This document shows positions 9,349 through 16,072 of a DNA stretch of 44,620 bases, in pieces. Position 1 is the stretch's first letter. Each line of letters opens with the position of its first letter. The DNA comes from Streptomyces sp. SID11385 (lineage in GTDB: Bacteria; Actinomycetota; Actinomycetes; Streptomycetales; Streptomycetaceae). The notes beneath the pieces are model-generated. The model ran no database searches. It saw only the letters and a program-made list of their open reading frames with translations, and was not told the DNA's origin. The position numbers were made by a program, and so were the translations under genes. The DNA is taken from assembly GCF_010548245.1 (NCBI RefSeq), contig NZ_JAAGLR010000308.1:1-44620 (forward strand), in the 5' to 3' direction.

Positions 9349-9630
9349 ATGCCCGAGCCGATGCGGCCACAGGCCGAGGCCGCCGCCAGGCCTGCACTGG
9401 TGGACGTCCAGGTCTGGCCGCGGGCGGAGGAGGGTACCGGCGGACCGCGCACCTTCCGGCTCAGCAGGATCGACTCCGCGATCCCGACGGGTGAGCCGGT
9501 CGTCCGGCCCGAGAACTTCGAACTGCTATTGGCATGGGCCGAGTTGACGCAACGCATGGAAATGCGCATGTCCCTGGCCAGCCTGCCGCCACCTACGGCA
9601 GCGTCCCGCGCGAGAGTCACTTTCCTCTAG
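9349..9630 (+). CDS. Possible small hypothetical gene or gene remnant
   Basis: A 93-codon frame lies between the two copies of the 31-bp element. About 83% of its codons end in G or C, clearly more than expected for non-coding DNA but below the level of neighbouring real genes. The product has no family I recognise; it contains the stretch VRPENFELLLAWAELTQRMEMRM. No good ribosome binding site precedes the ATG (GGGGG is too close), and the same frame stays open upstream, so it could be the tail of a decayed gene. The TAG stop lies inside copy 2 of the repeat. Treat as uncertain: it may be a degraded fragment trapped between duplicated regulatory segments. Confidence 0.25.
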   Translation: MPEPMRPQAEAAARPALVDVQVWPRAEEGTGGPRTFRLSRIDSAIPTGEPVVRPENFELLLAWAELTQRMEMRMSLASLPPPTAASRARVTFL

Positions 9631-9645
9631 GTACCTACTATGCCG
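9615..9645. promoter_or_regulatory. Copy 2 of the duplicated 31-bp element (probable HxlR operator)
   Basis: Same orientation as copy 1 and 24 of 31 bases identical. Here the core is the perfect 10-bp palindrome TAGGTACCTA (9628-9637). It lies about 125 bases upstream of the NmrA-like oxidoreductase start, a suitable place for control of that gene. The rest of the 9150-9768 interval holds only the doubtful small frame at 9349-9630. Confidence 0.6.
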
Positions 9646-9768
9646 CGGATGCTAGCGTCCCGGACCTGACGGCGGAGAGCGCGTGCTGCCGATGCCGCGC
9701 CTTCGCCCGTCAGCGGCGATCTCACCCAACGCCCAATGACCCGACCCCCATTGATCAGGGAGCTGTTC

Positions 9769-10614
9769 ATGATTGTTGTCACCGGAGCCACGGGGAACAT
9801 CGGCCGTCCGCTGGTCGCGGCGCTCGCCCAGGCCGGCGAGGAGGTCGTGGCCGTCTCGCGCAGCGCGCAGCCCGCCGGACTCCCCGGGGGTGTCCGCGTC
9901 GCCCAGGCCGACCTCGGGAACTTCGCGAGCATCGCGCCGGTCCTCGAAGGTGCCGACGCGTTCTTCATCCTCCTGGCGGGCGAGCTGAACGGGCCCGGCG
10001 AGGCCGCGACGAACCTCCTGGACATCGCGAAGCGTGCCGGGGTGAAGCGCGTCGTCCTCGTCTCCTCCCAGCTCTCCGGCACGCGCTCGGACACCCCCTC
10101 CCACAACCGTCTGCGCGAGTTCGAGGCCGCCGTCCGCGCCTCCGGCCTGGAGTACACGATCCTGCGTCCGGGCGGTTTCGCCTCCAACGCGTACGCGTGG
10201 TCCGAGTCGGTGCGCACGAACCGCACGGTCTTCTCGCCCTTCGCCGACGTGGCGCTGCCCGTGATCGACCCGGCGGACATCGCGGACGTCGCGGCGGTCG
10301 TGCTGCGCGAGGACGATCACGCGGGGCAGACCTACGTCCTGACCGGTCCCGAGGCCATCGGCCCGCGCCGGCAGGCCGAGATGATCGCCGAGGTGCTGGG
10401 CGAGGACGTGACCTTCGTGGAGCTGTCCCGCGAGGACGCGCACGCCGCCATGTCGCAGTTCATGCCGGAGGACGTCGTGAGCGGCACGCTCGACGTCCTG
10501 GGCTCGCCGCTCCCCGTCGAGCAGCAGGTCAGCCCGGATGTGCACACGGTTCTGGGGCGTCCGGCCCGTCCGTTCAGCGACTGGGTCGCGCGCAACCTGC
10601 CCGCCTTCAAGTAA
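9769..10614 (+). CDS. NmrA-like atypical short-chain dehydrogenase (NAD(P)H-binding)
   Basis: A 281-residue protein of the atypical SDR / NmrA group. The N-terminus is a Rossmann fold with the GATGNIGRP dinucleotide-binding motif at about residues 7-15. The central part (VLVSSQLSGTRSDTPSHNRLREFEAAVRASGLEYTILRPGGFASN) is typical of NmrA and quinone-oxidoreductase-2-like proteins, which lack the canonical SDR Tyr-Lys pair. Proteins of this type reduce quinones or act as redox sensors. The ATG at 9769 has GGGAG 7 bases upstream; an upstream in-frame ATG (9736) has no ribosome binding site. The divergent HxlR gene is the probable regulator. The substrate is unknown. Confidence 0.88.
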   Translation: MIVVTGATGNIGRPLVAALAQAGEEVVAVSRSAQPAGLPGGVRVAQADLGNFASIAPVLEGADAFFILLAGELNGPGEAATNLLDIAKRAGVKRVVLVSSQLSGTRSDTPSHNRLREFEAAVRASGLEYTILRPGGFASNAYAWSESVRTNRTVFSPFADVALPVIDPADIADVAAVVLREDDHAGQTYVLTGPEAIGPRRQAEMIAEVLGEDVTFVELSREDAHAAMSQFMPEDVVSGTLDVLGSPLPVEQQVSPDVHTVLGRPARPFSDWVARNLPAFK

Positions 10615-10638
10615 GACCGTCGGCAGGACGGAACCCCT

Positions 10639-10669
10639 CGCGGTGCCGGGCTCCCAGCCCGGCACCGCG
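10639..10669. terminator. Strong hairpin terminator between converging genes
   Basis: A perfect 14-bp stem (CGCGGTGCCGGGCT at 10639-10652 pairs with 10656-10669) with a 3-base loop lies between the oxidoreductase stop and the stop of the facing MBL-fold gene. A second, interrupted hairpin follows (GCACCGGG at 10681-10688 with CCCGGTGC at 10708-10715). Together they can serve both directions. Confidence 0.75.
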
Positions 10670-10726
10670 CTGTGCCGCCCGCACCGGGTGCCCCGCGAGC
10701 AGGGGTGCCCGGTGCGGGCGCCGGTC

Positions 10727-11908
10727 TCAGCGTTCGCCCGCGAGGTCGAGGTCGTCGCCGGGCACCCGCACCACCCGCGTGGTACCGACGGGACGCCGCC
10801 ACGGACGCGTGATCGGGTGGGACACCGCACGCCACCACGGCTCCGTCGGCAGCTCGCCCGCGGGCTCGAAGGGCTGGCCCGGGCGCGGGAAGGCGATGCG
10901 GGTGCCGGAGGCGTCGCCGAGGTCCTTCGTCCACTCGGCGGGCTCGGCCCACGGGTGCGGGGCGAGGTTGAAGGTGCCCCAGTGGATCGGCAGCAGGACC
11001 CCGCCGCCGAGGTCCCCGTGCGCGCGCAGCGCCTCGGCGGGGGTCATGTGGATGTCGGGCCAGTACTCGCTGTAGGCGCCGAGCTGGATCATCGTCACAT
11101 CGAAGGGGCCGTGTGCGCGGCCGATGTCGGCGAAGCCGGGGAAGTAGCCGGTGTCCCCGCTGTGGAAGACGCGGTGCCCGGGCCCCGCGACGACCCAGGA
11201 GGCCCACAGCGTGTGCTGCGTGTTGCGCAGGCCGCGGCCGCAGAAGTGCCGGGCGGGCGTCGCGGTCAGCCGCACCCCGGCCAGCTCCGTCGACTCGTGC
11301 CAGTCCAGCTCGCGTACGAGCGCGTCGGGCACGCCCCAGCGCTCCAGATGCGCGCCGATGCCGAGCGGGACGACGAAAGTGGTGCCGCTCGCCGCGAGCG
11401 TGCGGATCGAGGGCAGGTCGAGGTGGTCGTAGTGGTCGTGCGAGATCACCACGGCATCGACGCGGTCGAGCGCGGTGAGCGGGAACGGGGCGGGGTGCAG
11501 GCGCTTGGGCCCGGCGAAGGAGAAGGGGGAGCAGCGCTCGCCCCACACCGGGTCGAAGAGGATGCGGGCGCCGTCGATCTCGGTGAGCACCGAGGAGTGC
11601 CCCGTCCAGGTGACGCGCAGGCCGCCGCGCGCGGGCCGCGCGAGGTCGGCGAGGGTCGTGGGGTGCACGGGGAGGACGCCTGCGGGGGCGCGCCGGGCTC
11701 GTTCCTCGGAGCGGAAGTACGTGCGCAGCAGTTCCTTGCGGTCGGGCGTGGGCGCGCCGCCCGCCGTCTCGCCCGCGGGGCCCTCGGGGTTGGTGAAGAC
11801 GCCCTTGGCCGGGTCGAAGTGCGGGGAGCGGCGGATGCGGGCCATGCGGGCGCCGCGCGGATCGGCCCCGAAGGCCGGCGGAGTGGGGAGGCGGCGGGTG
11901 GGGGGCAC
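10727..11908 (-). CDS. Metallo-beta-lactamase-fold hydrolase, UlaG / NAPE-PLD-like
   Basis: A 393-residue metal-dependent hydrolase. The zinc-binding HxHxDH motif is present as SHDHYDHLD near residue 155. Further ligands are likely in TPARHFCGRG, in FHSGDTGYFP and in the late PIHWGTF. The region VTWTGHSSVLTEIDGARILFDPVWGERCSPF is typical of the group related to N-acylphosphatidylethanolamine phospholipase D and UlaG lactonase, so a phospholipid or lactone substrate is possible. The GTG start has GAGGAG 6 bases upstream. No signal peptide is evident, so it is probably cytoplasmic. It stands alone on the minus strand, separated from the SGNH gene by an intergenic repeat. Confidence 0.85.
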   Translation of the reverse strand: MPPTRRLPTPPAFGADPRGARMARIRRSPHFDPAKGVFTNPEGPAGETAGGAPTPDRKELLRTYFRSEERARRAPAGVLPVHPTTLADLARPARGGLRVTWTGHSSVLTEIDGARILFDPVWGERCSPFSFAGPKRLHPAPFPLTALDRVDAVVISHDHYDHLDLPSIRTLAASGTTFVVPLGIGAHLERWGVPDALVRELDWHESTELAGVRLTATPARHFCGRGLRNTQHTLWASWVVAGPGHRVFHSGDTGYFPGFADIGRAHGPFDVTMIQLGAYSEYWPDIHMTPAEALRAHGDLGGGVLLPIHWGTFNLAPHPWAEPAEWTKDLGDASGTRIAFPRPGQPFEPAGELPTEPWWRAVSHPITRPWRRPVGTTRVVRVPGDDLDLAGER

Positions 11909-11987
11909 GGGTGTCTCCTCGGGTGCGGAAGGTCCGGGGCGGTACGTGTCAATACTCGGCCGGTCCGCCGGCTCGGCGCCCGCCGGG

Positions 11988-12080
11988 GTGGGCCTTGCGG
12001 GGGCTCCGCCCCCGAGCCCCCGCCCCTCAAACGCCCAAGGGGCCGATGTTGGTTCCGCCGGACAGGCCGGATTTCGGTTC
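11988..12080. repeat. Streptomyces-type dispersed intergenic palindromic repeat
   Basis: The spacer between the MBL-fold and SGNH genes contains GGGGGCTCCGCCCCCGAGCC, CCCCTCAAACGCCCAAGGGG and a following GGTTCCGCCGGACAGGCCGG. Variants of GGGGCTCCGCCCC followed by CTCAAACGCCGGAGGGGCT recur in intergenic regions of many Streptomyces genomes, by recollection, so this is probably a REP-like dispersed element. Internal palindromes (GGGGGCTCCGCCCCC; CCCCTCAAACGCCCAAGGGG) would fold in RNA and could terminate the SGNH transcript. Confidence 0.6.
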
Positions 12081-12087
12081 CCGGTGG

Positions 12088-12900
12088 CTACAGCGGCAGC
12101 AGGTCGGGCCGCTTCGCGTGGACGTGGTCGCCCGAGGACTCGCCACGCAGGCGGCGGCCGATCCAGGGGACGAGGTACTCACGGGCCCAGGCGATGTCGT
12201 CGCGGCGCTCCTCGAAGGTGCCGCGCGGGCGCAGCGGGGGCCAGGGCTGCTCGGGGTCGGCGGGGACGTCGAGGCCGAGGAGCTGGGCGGCGCGCAGGGC
12301 GACGCGGGTGTGGCCCTCGGGGCCGAGGTGGAGGCGGTCGCTGTCCCAGGCGCGGCGGTCGCGGACCGAGCGCAGGGCCCACAGGTCCAGGACGAGGCAG
12401 CCGTGGCGGTCGGCGACGGCCCGTACGTGCGCGTTGTACGTGGCGATCTTGCCGCGCAGGTGGCGCAGGACCGGCGTGTCGCGTGTGTCGAAGCCGGTCG
12501 CGATCATGACGGTGCCCGCCGCGCCGGAGAGCGTGGCGACCGCCTTCTCGAAGCGTGCGGCGAGGTCGTCCGGGTCGGTGCCGGGGCGCAGCACGTCGTT
12601 GCCGCCGGCGACGAGGGAGACGAGGTCGGGGGCGAGCGCCGCCGCGCGGGGGACCTGTTCCTCGGCGATCTGGTCGAGGAGCTTGCCGCGCACGGCGAGG
12701 TTGGCGTAGCGGAAGGCGGAGCGCTCGGGGAGGCGGTCGGCGAGCTGTACGGCGAGGCGGTCGGCCCAGCCGGTGAAGAGCCCGTCGGGCCCGGGGTCGC
12801 CGACGCCCTCGGTGAAGCTGTCGCCCACGGCCACGTAGGACGTCACGGTGCCCTCGACGGGGAGGGCCTTGCTGCTGGGGATCCTCGCTTCTCGTGCCAC
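12088..12900 (-). CDS. SGNH/GDSL-family hydrolase
   Basis: An esterase/lipase-type hydrolase of about 270 residues. Block I is GDSFTEGVGD with the nucleophilic Ser; block III is the oxyanion GGND in LVAGGNDVLRPG; block V is SDRLHLGPEGH, carrying the catalytic Asp and His. There is no signal peptide, unlike many secreted GDSL lipases. Three GTG starts are possible: 12915 has its AAAGG directly against the codon, 12900 has AAGGA 7 bases upstream and is preferred, and 12846 (GTGACGTCC) follows GAGGG by 4 bases. A TACG-N4-CGTA palindrome lies about 30 bases upstream at 12930-12941. The substrate is unknown; carboxyl ester hydrolysis is the family norm. Confidence 0.85.
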   Translation of the reverse strand: MAREARIPSSKALPVEGTVTSYVAVGDSFTEGVGDPGPDGLFTGWADRLAVQLADRLPERSAFRYANLAVRGKLLDQIAEEQVPRAAALAPDLVSLVAGGNDVLRPGTDPDDLAARFEKAVATLSGAAGTVMIATGFDTRDTPVLRHLRGKIATYNAHVRAVADRHGCLVLDLWALRSVRDRRAWDSDRLHLGPEGHTRVALRAAQLLGLDVPADPEQPWPPLRPRGTFEERRDDIAWAREYLVPWIGRRLRGESSGDHVHAKRPDLLPL

Positions 12901-12929
12901 CTCGGCATCCTTCACCTTTACGCCATACT

Positions 12930-12941
12930 TACGCCACCGTA
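12930..12941. promoter_or_regulatory. TACG-N4-CGTA palindrome upstream of the SGNH gene
   Basis: TACGCCACCGTA is a perfect inverted repeat of TACG arms around CCAC. A neighbouring direct repeat of TTACGCCA (12918-12925 as TTACGCCA and 12929-12936) is spaced by 11 bases, one helical turn. It lies just ahead of the SGNH start and could bind a TetR-like regulator or form part of the promoter. Low certainty. Confidence 0.35.
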
Positions 12942-13035
12942 GGGAGGGGGTGACACGGAGTGAGAAAGATTACCGGTCAAGAAAGCCCCAACCCCGGAAT
13001 AAACGCGCCCCCTTGGCGGTCGTGTCCCGCACACG

Positions 13036-13077
13036 GCCGTGGCGGCCCGCCCCCTGCGGGGAGCGGGCCGCCACGGC
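13036..13077. terminator. Long hairpin terminator after the M23 peptidase gene
   Basis: A perfect 15-bp stem (GCCGTGGCGGCCCGC at 13036-13050 pairs with 13063-13077) with a 12-base loop that can itself pair (CCCC/GGGG) lies 18 bases beyond the minus-strand M23 stop codon. It also insulates the SGNH promoter. Confidence 0.8.
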
Positions 13078-13094
13078 TTTCGGGGCTACGGCGC

Positions 13095-13823
13095 TCAGGC
13101 GTTGACGCCGTGCTGCGCGAGGAAGGTGATCGGGTTGACGTCGCTCCCGTACGCGGGACCCGTGCGGATCTCGAAGTGCAGGTGCGGCCCGGTCACGTTG
13201 CCGGTCGCGCCGGAGAGGGCGATCTGCTGGCCCTCGGTGACGGTCTGGCCGGCCGAGACCTTGAACGCGGAGAGGTGGCCGTACTGGCTGTAGTGGCCGT
13301 CGGCGTGCTTGATGACGATCTGGTTGCCGTAGGCGCCGCCCCAGCCCGCCGTGATGACCGTGCCGGCCGCGACGGACTTGACCGGGGTGCCGGTGTTGAC
13401 CGGGAAGTCGGCGCCGGTGTGGCCGTGCGACCACAGGCTGCCGTTGCGGCCGTAGCCGCTGCCCTTGACGCCGTCGACGGGCGCGGTCCAGCCGGAGCCC
13501 GTGGTGGCCTTCTTGGCGGCGGGGGCCGGGGTCGCGGCCTTCTTCACGACGAGCTTCGAACCGGGCTTGATGATGCCGGGGTTGGTGCCGATGGTGCCCT
13601 TGTTCTGCTCGTAGAGCTTCTTCCAGCCGCCGGAGACTTTCTCCTTCTTGGCGATCTGGACGAGCGTGTCACCGGCCTTGACGGTGTACGTCGTGTCCTT
13701 CGCGGGGCTGGCGGCGTGGGCGCCGCCGATGGCGGTGAGCGGGAGCGCCACGGCGGCGGCACCGGTGGTGCCGAGCAGCGCGAGGCGACGGGTGAACGAG
13801 CGGCGGTTGGCCGTGGCGGACAT
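13095..13823 (-). CDS. Secreted LysM-M23 peptidoglycan endopeptidase
   Basis: A 242-residue cell-wall hydrolase. Residues 1-38 are a signal peptide with basic start (NRRSFTRRLALLG) and AHA cleavage site. A LysM domain that binds peptidoglycan follows (TYTVKAGDTLVQIAKKEKV, ~45-93), then an Ala/Pro/Lys linker, then an M23 (LytM-type) zinc peptidase domain from ~115. Zinc ligands are His135 and Asp139 (HTGAD) and His216 (HLH); His183 (YGHLS) completes the site. It should cut peptide cross-bridges during growth, germination or spore formation. The ATG at 13823 has GAAGGA 7 bases upstream. The leader carries a cyclic di-AMP riboswitch, as is common for actinobacterial cell-wall hydrolases. Longer readings lose the signal peptide. 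Confidence 0.93.
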   Translation of the reverse strand: MSATANRRSFTRRLALLGTTGAAAVALPLTAIGGAHAASPAKDTTYTVKAGDTLVQIAKKEKVSGGWKKLYEQNKGTIGTNPGIIKPGSKLVVKKAATPAPAAKKATTGSGWTAPVDGVKGSGYGRNGSLWSHGHTGADFPVNTGTPVKSVAAGTVITAGWGGAYGNQIVIKHADGHYSQYGHLSAFKVSAGQTVTEGQQIALSGATGNVTGPHLHFEIRTGPAYGSDVNPITFLAQHGVNA

Positions 13824-13837
13824 GCGGATTCCTTCTC

Positions 13838-13985
13838 CGTCGCCTGCGGGGTGAGCTGTCGGGTTCGGGCTGGAGCTGCCCGGCCACCGGCGCGGTGCGC
13901 GCGGCGACTTCACCCCGAGCCGTCCCGGGGGGACCGGGTGCGGCGTGATGCGTGTGGGTCCCCCGCTCCTGCCGGTACGGGTGTG
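13838..13985 (-). ncRNA. ydaO/yuaA-type (cyclic di-AMP) riboswitch in the M23 peptidase leader
   Basis: Read on the minus strand, the leader contains the aptamer blocks in the right order: GGCAGGAGCGGGGGACCC, then a GGCTCGGGGTGAAGTC block, then GGGCAGCTCCAGCCCGAACC and CGACAGCTCACCCCGCAGGC. These are the conserved segments of the ydaO family, which in actinobacteria controls resuscitation-promoting factors and M23/NlpC hydrolases. The aptamer ends about 15 bases before the start codon. Binding of cyclic di-AMP normally lowers expression of the downstream gene. Boundaries are approximate. The remaining interval to 14360 holds the probable promoter and an ATCAC-N5-GTGAT inverted repeat (14095-14109) but no gene. 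Confidence 0.88.
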
Positions 13986-14360
13986 AGTGAGCGTGAGAGT
14001 CCGGGGCGGCGGCAGGATTCGGCGTTCCGGCCGGACTGCTGGTGACCGTAAAGGCATCACGACACGCCCGACAAGCAGCCTTTTTGCGTCAGGAATCACA
14101 TTTCGTGATCCATTCCGAAGATTTCCGTCACTCTCCGTGGAAACCTCCCGATCCGGACAGAACCGGACGTACGCCGTGTGCAGCCAAAACGGTCCACCCG
14201 GCCCCGGGCCTGCCTCCGGCACCGTCCGTCACCGCTATGACGCTGCTCACCTCGGGGTTCTCCCGCGCTCCGGTACCTTGCCCGGCCCCGCGGTCCGTGC
14301 CAGTCTCGGCCTCGCGCCACCGTCGGCGAGCCGCGCCGGCGGCCCACCGGAAGGAGTCCC

Positions 14361-15197
14361 GTGACGCAACCGCCCCCGGGGACCGCCCCCGAGCCCGTCG
14401 TCGTCGCCTCGGCCGGGCCGGAAGAGCCCGCGCTGAGCGCCGTCCGCAACTTCCGCGACGTGGGCGGGCTGCCCACGCGCGACGGCCGCCGCACCCGTAC
14501 CGGCGTCCTGTTCCGCAGCGGCCACCTCGCGCACGCGACGGAGGCCGACGCCGCCTACCTCGCCGGCCTCGGCCTCCACTCCGTCTTCGACTTCCGCAAC
14601 GCCGCCGACCGGGCCCTCGAAGGTCCCGACGTCGAGCTGCCCGGCGTGCGCAACGTGCACCTGCCGCTCAACGACCCGGCGGACGGCGCGGAGTTCTGGC
14701 GGATCGTGCGGGACGGTGAGGTGGAGCAGTTGCGGGCCGCGCTCGGCGAGGGGCGCGCCGAGGCCCGTATGGAGGCCAGTTACCGCCAGCTCATCAAGGA
14801 GCGCACCGCCGAGCACGGGCGGCTGCTGCGGGCGATCGCCGAGGACAGCGTGCCCGCGCTGCTGCACTGCGCGGCGGGCAAGGACCGGGCGGGCACCTCG
14901 GTCGCGCTCGTGCTGCTCGCCGTGGGTGTGGAGGAGGAGGCGATCGAGGAGGACTACCTCAAGTCGAACGCGCGCCACCGCCGCTACCGCGTCTCGCGCG
15001 GCAAGGACGCGACCCCGCCCACGGCCCCCGAGATCGCCGCACTCCTCGACCCGCTCTTCGCCGCGCGGGCGAGCTACCTGCGGGCCGCGCTGGAGACGAT
15101 CGACGCGCACTGGGGCGGCAGGGACCGCTACTTCCGCGAGGTCCTGGGGCTCGACGACGCGCTGCGCGAGCGGCTGCGCGAACGGCTCGTGGAGTAG
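14361..15197 (+). CDS. Tyrosine-protein phosphatase (atypical, PtpB-like)
   Basis: A 278-residue phosphatase. The CX5R signature is HCAAGKDRAG, with the catalytic Cys170 and Arg176; the Lys-Asp between them is typical of the MptpB/LipA group, which has dual protein-tyrosine and phosphoinositide activity. NFRDVGGLPTRDGRRTRTGVLFRSGHL (residues 30-56) is the conserved N-terminal region of the same family, and DFRNAADRALEG (~78-88) follows. Two helices after the active site (DDALRERLRERLVE end) form the lid. There is no signal peptide. The GTG start has AAGGAG 4 bases upstream. It is transcribed away from the M23 gene and converges with the DUF6126-like gene, with only 10 bases between the stops. 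Confidence 0.9.
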   Translation: MTQPPPGTAPEPVVVASAGPEEPALSAVRNFRDVGGLPTRDGRRTRTGVLFRSGHLAHATEADAAYLAGLGLHSVFDFRNAADRALEGPDVELPGVRNVHLPLNDPADGAEFWRIVRDGEVEQLRAALGEGRAEARMEASYRQLIKERTAEHGRLLRAIAEDSVPALLHCAAGKDRAGTSVALVLLAVGVEEEAIEEDYLKSNARHRRYRVSRGKDATPPTAPEIAALLDPLFAARASYLRAALETIDAHWGGRDRYFREVLGLDDALRERLRERLVE

Positions 15198-15207
15198 CCC
15201 CGGCCGG

Positions 15208-15435
15208 TCACTGGTTCTTCGCGCCCAGGGTGAAGAGCAGGTAGAGGAAGGCGGCGACGCCGTGCGCAGCGACGACGTAGACGAAGACACGGACCCACAG
15301 CCCGGTGGGGATCTTGTCCTCGACGAAGCGGCGGATGGTGCCGTTCCCCTCCGGTGCGGCCTGCTCGCCGTCCTTCGCCGGTGCGGCCTGCTCGCCGTCC
15401 TTCGCCGGCCTGGTCCCGCTGTCGTGCTCGGGCAT
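15208..15435 (-). CDS. Small single-span membrane protein, DUF6126-like
   Basis: A 75-residue protein. The first ~35 residues are charged and polar; a membrane span follows (VRFVEDKIPTG leads into VFVYVVAAHGVAAFLYLLFTLG, ~50-70) with a short GAKNQ tail. The block EDKIPTGLWVRVFVYVVA is the conserved core of a family found beside XRE-cupin regulators in streptomycetes, which I recall as DUF6126. Function is unknown. The start ATG overlaps the regulator's stop (TAATG), so the pair is translationally coupled and the peptide may be a membrane partner of that regulator. The N-terminal part contains the 9-residue unit AKDGEQAAP twice, from a recent 27-bp duplication. Confidence 0.8.
   Translation of the reverse strand: MPEHDSGTRPAKDGEQAAPAKDGEQAAPEGNGTIRRFVEDKIPTGLWVRVFVYVVAAHGVAAFLYLLFTLGAKNQ
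15351..15404. repeat. Perfect 2 x 27-bp tandem duplication inside the DUF6126-like gene
   Basis: Bases 15351-15377 and 15378-15404 are identical. The unit keeps the frame and encodes a repeated AKDGEQAAP in the polar N-terminal segment, ahead of the membrane span. The absence of any substitution suggests a recent slippage event. Confidence 0.95.
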
Positions 15436-16052
15436 TACGCGCCTCCTGGGTGGACGTCGCCGAGGCAGAGCGCGCCCAGCGGGCTCTGCAAGAGCGTGTG
15501 GACGAAGAGCAGCACCGCGCCGTCCGGGTCCGCGGCGGCGATGCGGTGCGGGGTGAGCGAGTCGAAGTGGGCGCTGTCTCCGGGAGCGAGCAGGTGCGCG
15601 CTGTCGCCCAGGCGCAGCCGCAGGCGACCGGTCAGGACGTGCAGCCACTCCTCCCCCGGGTGCACGCGCACGATGTCGCCCTGGCTGCCGTACGGGACCC
15701 GTACCCGCAGAGCCTGCATCGCGCGCCCGGGGCCGCCCGCCTGCCAGTACGTCCAGCCGCCCGCCTCGGTGGGCTCCATCGCGCCGGCGCGGACGACCGA
15801 GCCCGGTCCGGCGGGGGTCTCGCCGAGGAGTTCGGAGACCGTCGTACCGTAGGTACGGGCCAGGGCGAGCAGCATCGGCAGGCTCGGCTGCCTGCGGCCG
15901 GTCTCCAGTCTGGAGAGGTGGGCCGGGGAGAGACTCGCGGCCTGCGCGGCGGCCTCCAGCGTGAGGCCCGCGCGGCGGCGCAGTTCCCGCAGGTGCGGGG
16001 CGACGGCGACGGCGAGTTCTTCGGGCGGGCCGCTGTCGGGCTCGGTGCTCAT
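15435..16052 (-). CDS. XRE-family regulator with C-terminal cupin domain
   Basis: A 205-residue transcription factor. Residues ~18-75 are a lambda-repressor-type HTH (LRELRRRAGLTLEAAAQAASLSPAHLSRLETGRRQPSLPMLLALAR); residues ~110-190 are a small-molecule-binding cupin (VHPGEEWLHVLTGRLRLRLGDSAHLLAPGDSAHFDSLTPH). Proteins of this PuuR-like type sense amino acids, polyamines or other metabolites. The ATG at 16052 is preceded by GGAGGC almost touching the codon, which is unusual; the protein length fits the family. A double TTGCC-N5-GGCAA palindrome lies 21-55 bases upstream, pointing to autoregulation of the regulator/DUF6126 pair. By recollection the gene sits at the same place beside the hopanoid cluster in S. 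coelicolor, so it may also act there. Confidence 0.9.
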   Translation of the reverse strand: MSTEPDSGPPEELAVAVAPHLRELRRRAGLTLEAAAQAASLSPAHLSRLETGRRQPSLPMLLALARTYGTTVSELLGETPAGPGSVVRAGAMEPTEAGGWTYWQAGGPGRAMQALRVRVPYGSQGDIVRVHPGEEWLHVLTGRLRLRLGDSAHLLAPGDSAHFDSLTPHRIAAADPDGAVLLFVHTLLQSPLGALCLGDVHPGGA

Positions 16053-16072
16053 GCCTCCATTCAGCCACCGCC

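Noticed and set aside
14095..14109. ATCAC-N5-GTGAT inverted repeat considered as a CRP-type binding site.
   Set aside because: The half-sites are in the opposite order to the TGTGA-N6-TCACA consensus, and the spacing differs. It is left as an unexplained small palindrome.
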